Positions 63,228-64,000 of a DNA stretch of 64,000 nucleotides are shown here, in pieces. The notes beneath the pieces are model-generated. The model did no database searches. It was not told the DNA's origin and was given only the letters and a program-made list of their open reading frames with translations. The stretch spans positions 1 through 64,000 of the forward strand of contig DASTYC010000025.1 in NCBI GenBank assembly GCA_035765195.1. The letters run 5' to 3'. Both the position numbers and the translations under genes were made by a program. This DNA comes from CALAED01 sp035765195 (lineage in GTDB: Bacteria; Actinomycetota; Actinomycetes; Streptosporangiales; Streptosporangiaceae). How positions within the stretch are numbered: position 1 is the first letter of the stretch; each line of letters begins with the position of its first letter.

Positions 63228-63977
63228 GTGGAAACAGCGTGCGACGCAGGATCTGCACAAGACCATTCCGCCTGCCATCACGTAGGGACCAATCCCTTGT
63301 CGCTCTCACCCGTCGCCGCCACCGCCAACTACGCTCAGGCAGTTCCCGGACACAACAGGTGGCATCCCGATATCCCGGCCGTCGCCGAGGTGATCTCCGG
63401 CGGCTCCGTGCGCCTGCAATGTCAGGGCCGGTCGGCGACCGGGGAAGACGACGATCCCGCCTCTGACGTGGTGCTCTGCGGCCCCATCTCGATCCTGGGG
63501 GCGGAGCCGGGCGACATCCTCGTCATCGACGTCCTCGGCGTCGGCAGCGGCGAGCGGCTCGACACCGCCGCGCACCCGGGCGTCATCGGCTGCGCGCCGG
63601 CCATCGGTGTCGTCGCCGCGACCGCCGCGGACGTGGCGGGGGTCCTACTCGGGCGCATCCTGCCGGGTCTCGCCGACCACCGGCGGATCGCGGCCCAGGC
63701 CGTACGGTCCGTGGCCCGCGGCAAAGAGGTCGCGCGGTGCGCCGCCGGGCCGCTGGTGACGGGGTCGCGTGTGCTGCTGCCCGTACACGCGCGCGGCGCG
63801 AAGCTGTCGGCGGGCGACCTGCACTTCCCCGCGCGGAGCGCGGGCGGCGGCGAGAGCGGGTGCCGGGCGACGGCCGCGCCGGGCTGGATCGACCTGCGCG
63901 TCAACCTCACCAAGCGGGGCATGGAACGGTTCCGTGTGACGGCCCCCATGGTGCTGTCCGAGCCGGCCGGCCCCTGA
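63228..63977 (+). CDS. Formamidase/acetamidase-like protein, shortened
   Basis: 249 aa from GTG 63228; TTG 63297 with AGGGA upstream is a likelier start. FmdA/AmdA family motifs are clear: PGHNRWHPDIPAVAEVISGG, GAEPGDILVIDVLGVG, HPGVIGCAPA, GSRVLLPVHARGAKLSAGDLHF and GWIDLRVNLTKRGMERFRVTAPMV. Family members run 300-410 aa; here the stretch between GAEPGDILVID and HPGVIGCAP and the C-terminal helical region are missing, yet the frame is intact. It may be a compact variant or a decayed copy with in-frame losses. It would hydrolyse short amides to acid and ammonia if active. Confidence 0.7.
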   Translation: METACDAGSAQDHSACHHVGTNPLSLSPVAATANYAQAVPGHNRWHPDIPAVAEVISGGSVRLQCQGRSATGEDDDPASDVVLCGPISILGAEPGDILVIDVLGVGSGERLDTAAHPGVIGCAPAIGVVAATAADVAGVLLGRILPGLADHRRIAAQAVRSVARGKEVARCAAGPLVTGSRVLLPVHARGAKLSAGDLHFPARSAGGGESGCRATAAPGWIDLRVNLTKRGMERFRVTAPMVLSEPAGP

Positions 63978-64000
63978 TCGCGCCGATGCCGGCACGGGCA

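Overview
The window reads as a high-GC actinobacterial chromosome, most like Streptosporangiales or a relative. The evidence is the strong GC bias at third codon positions, frequent GTG starts, leaderless mRNAs (a TANNNT -10 box 6-8 nt before the ATG), and gene families and order shared with Streptomyces-type chromosomes. No rRNA, insertion sequence, transposase, integrase, phage gene or CRISPR array was seen. Genus and species cannot be fixed from the sequence alone.

Layout. (1) 1-3.7 kb: the 3' end of a cytochrome P450 gene, an AhpD-like peroxidase, a reductase/PadR divergent pair and a MOCOS-like class V aminotransferase. (2) 3.9-10.8 kb: a branched-chain amino acid block (serA, leuB, ilvE, cimA) with two leader-peptide regions. 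The one before cimA is a full attenuator: an Ile-Ile leader peptide, a competing hairpin and a U-tract terminator. (3) 10.8-12.4 kb: a cobalamin riboswitch driving cbtB, cbtA and a His-rich monooxygenase-like protein. (4) 12.5-15.25 kb: a membrane-anchored CBM2-like protein, an FAH-family enzyme, a DUF2461 protein, tRNA-Gln(CTG) and tRNA-Glu(CTC). (5) 15.3-50.4 kb: about 35 kb of mostly accessory or lineage-specific genes. These include a YbaB-WXG-WXG-Rhs toxin operon with a candidate immunity gene; a response regulator, hybrid kinase and beta-helix membrane protein operon; a HEAT protein and processive glycosyltransferase pair; pflB/pflA with a DasR-type operator; glgC and glgA(glgM); a GH3 glucosidase; and assorted regulators. 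(6) 50.4-58.1 kb: the conserved actinobacterial block ndgR, leuC, leuD, hup, cofC, plsC, gpsA, ddl. (7) 58.1-64 kb: a beta-propeller lipoprotein, a large LuxR-type ATPase regulator and an unusually short formamidase-like gene.

How it fits together. serA, leuB, ilvE, cimA and leuCD cover serine formation and the leucine/isoleucine branches; ilvBNC and leuA are not in the window. A TCTCAG-N3-CTGAGA site between ndgR and leuC recurs in degenerate form over the leuB promoter, so an NdgR regulon layered on attenuation is likely. In Streptomyces-type genomes the FAH gene, gltX, these tRNAs and ndgR-leuCD lie close together. Here they are split by the 35 kb block and gltX is absent, which suggests insertion behind tRNA-Glu. 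The most noteworthy signals are the cimA attenuator, the dre-like operator at pflBA, the Rhs toxin/immunity operon and the riboswitch-linked His-rich protein.
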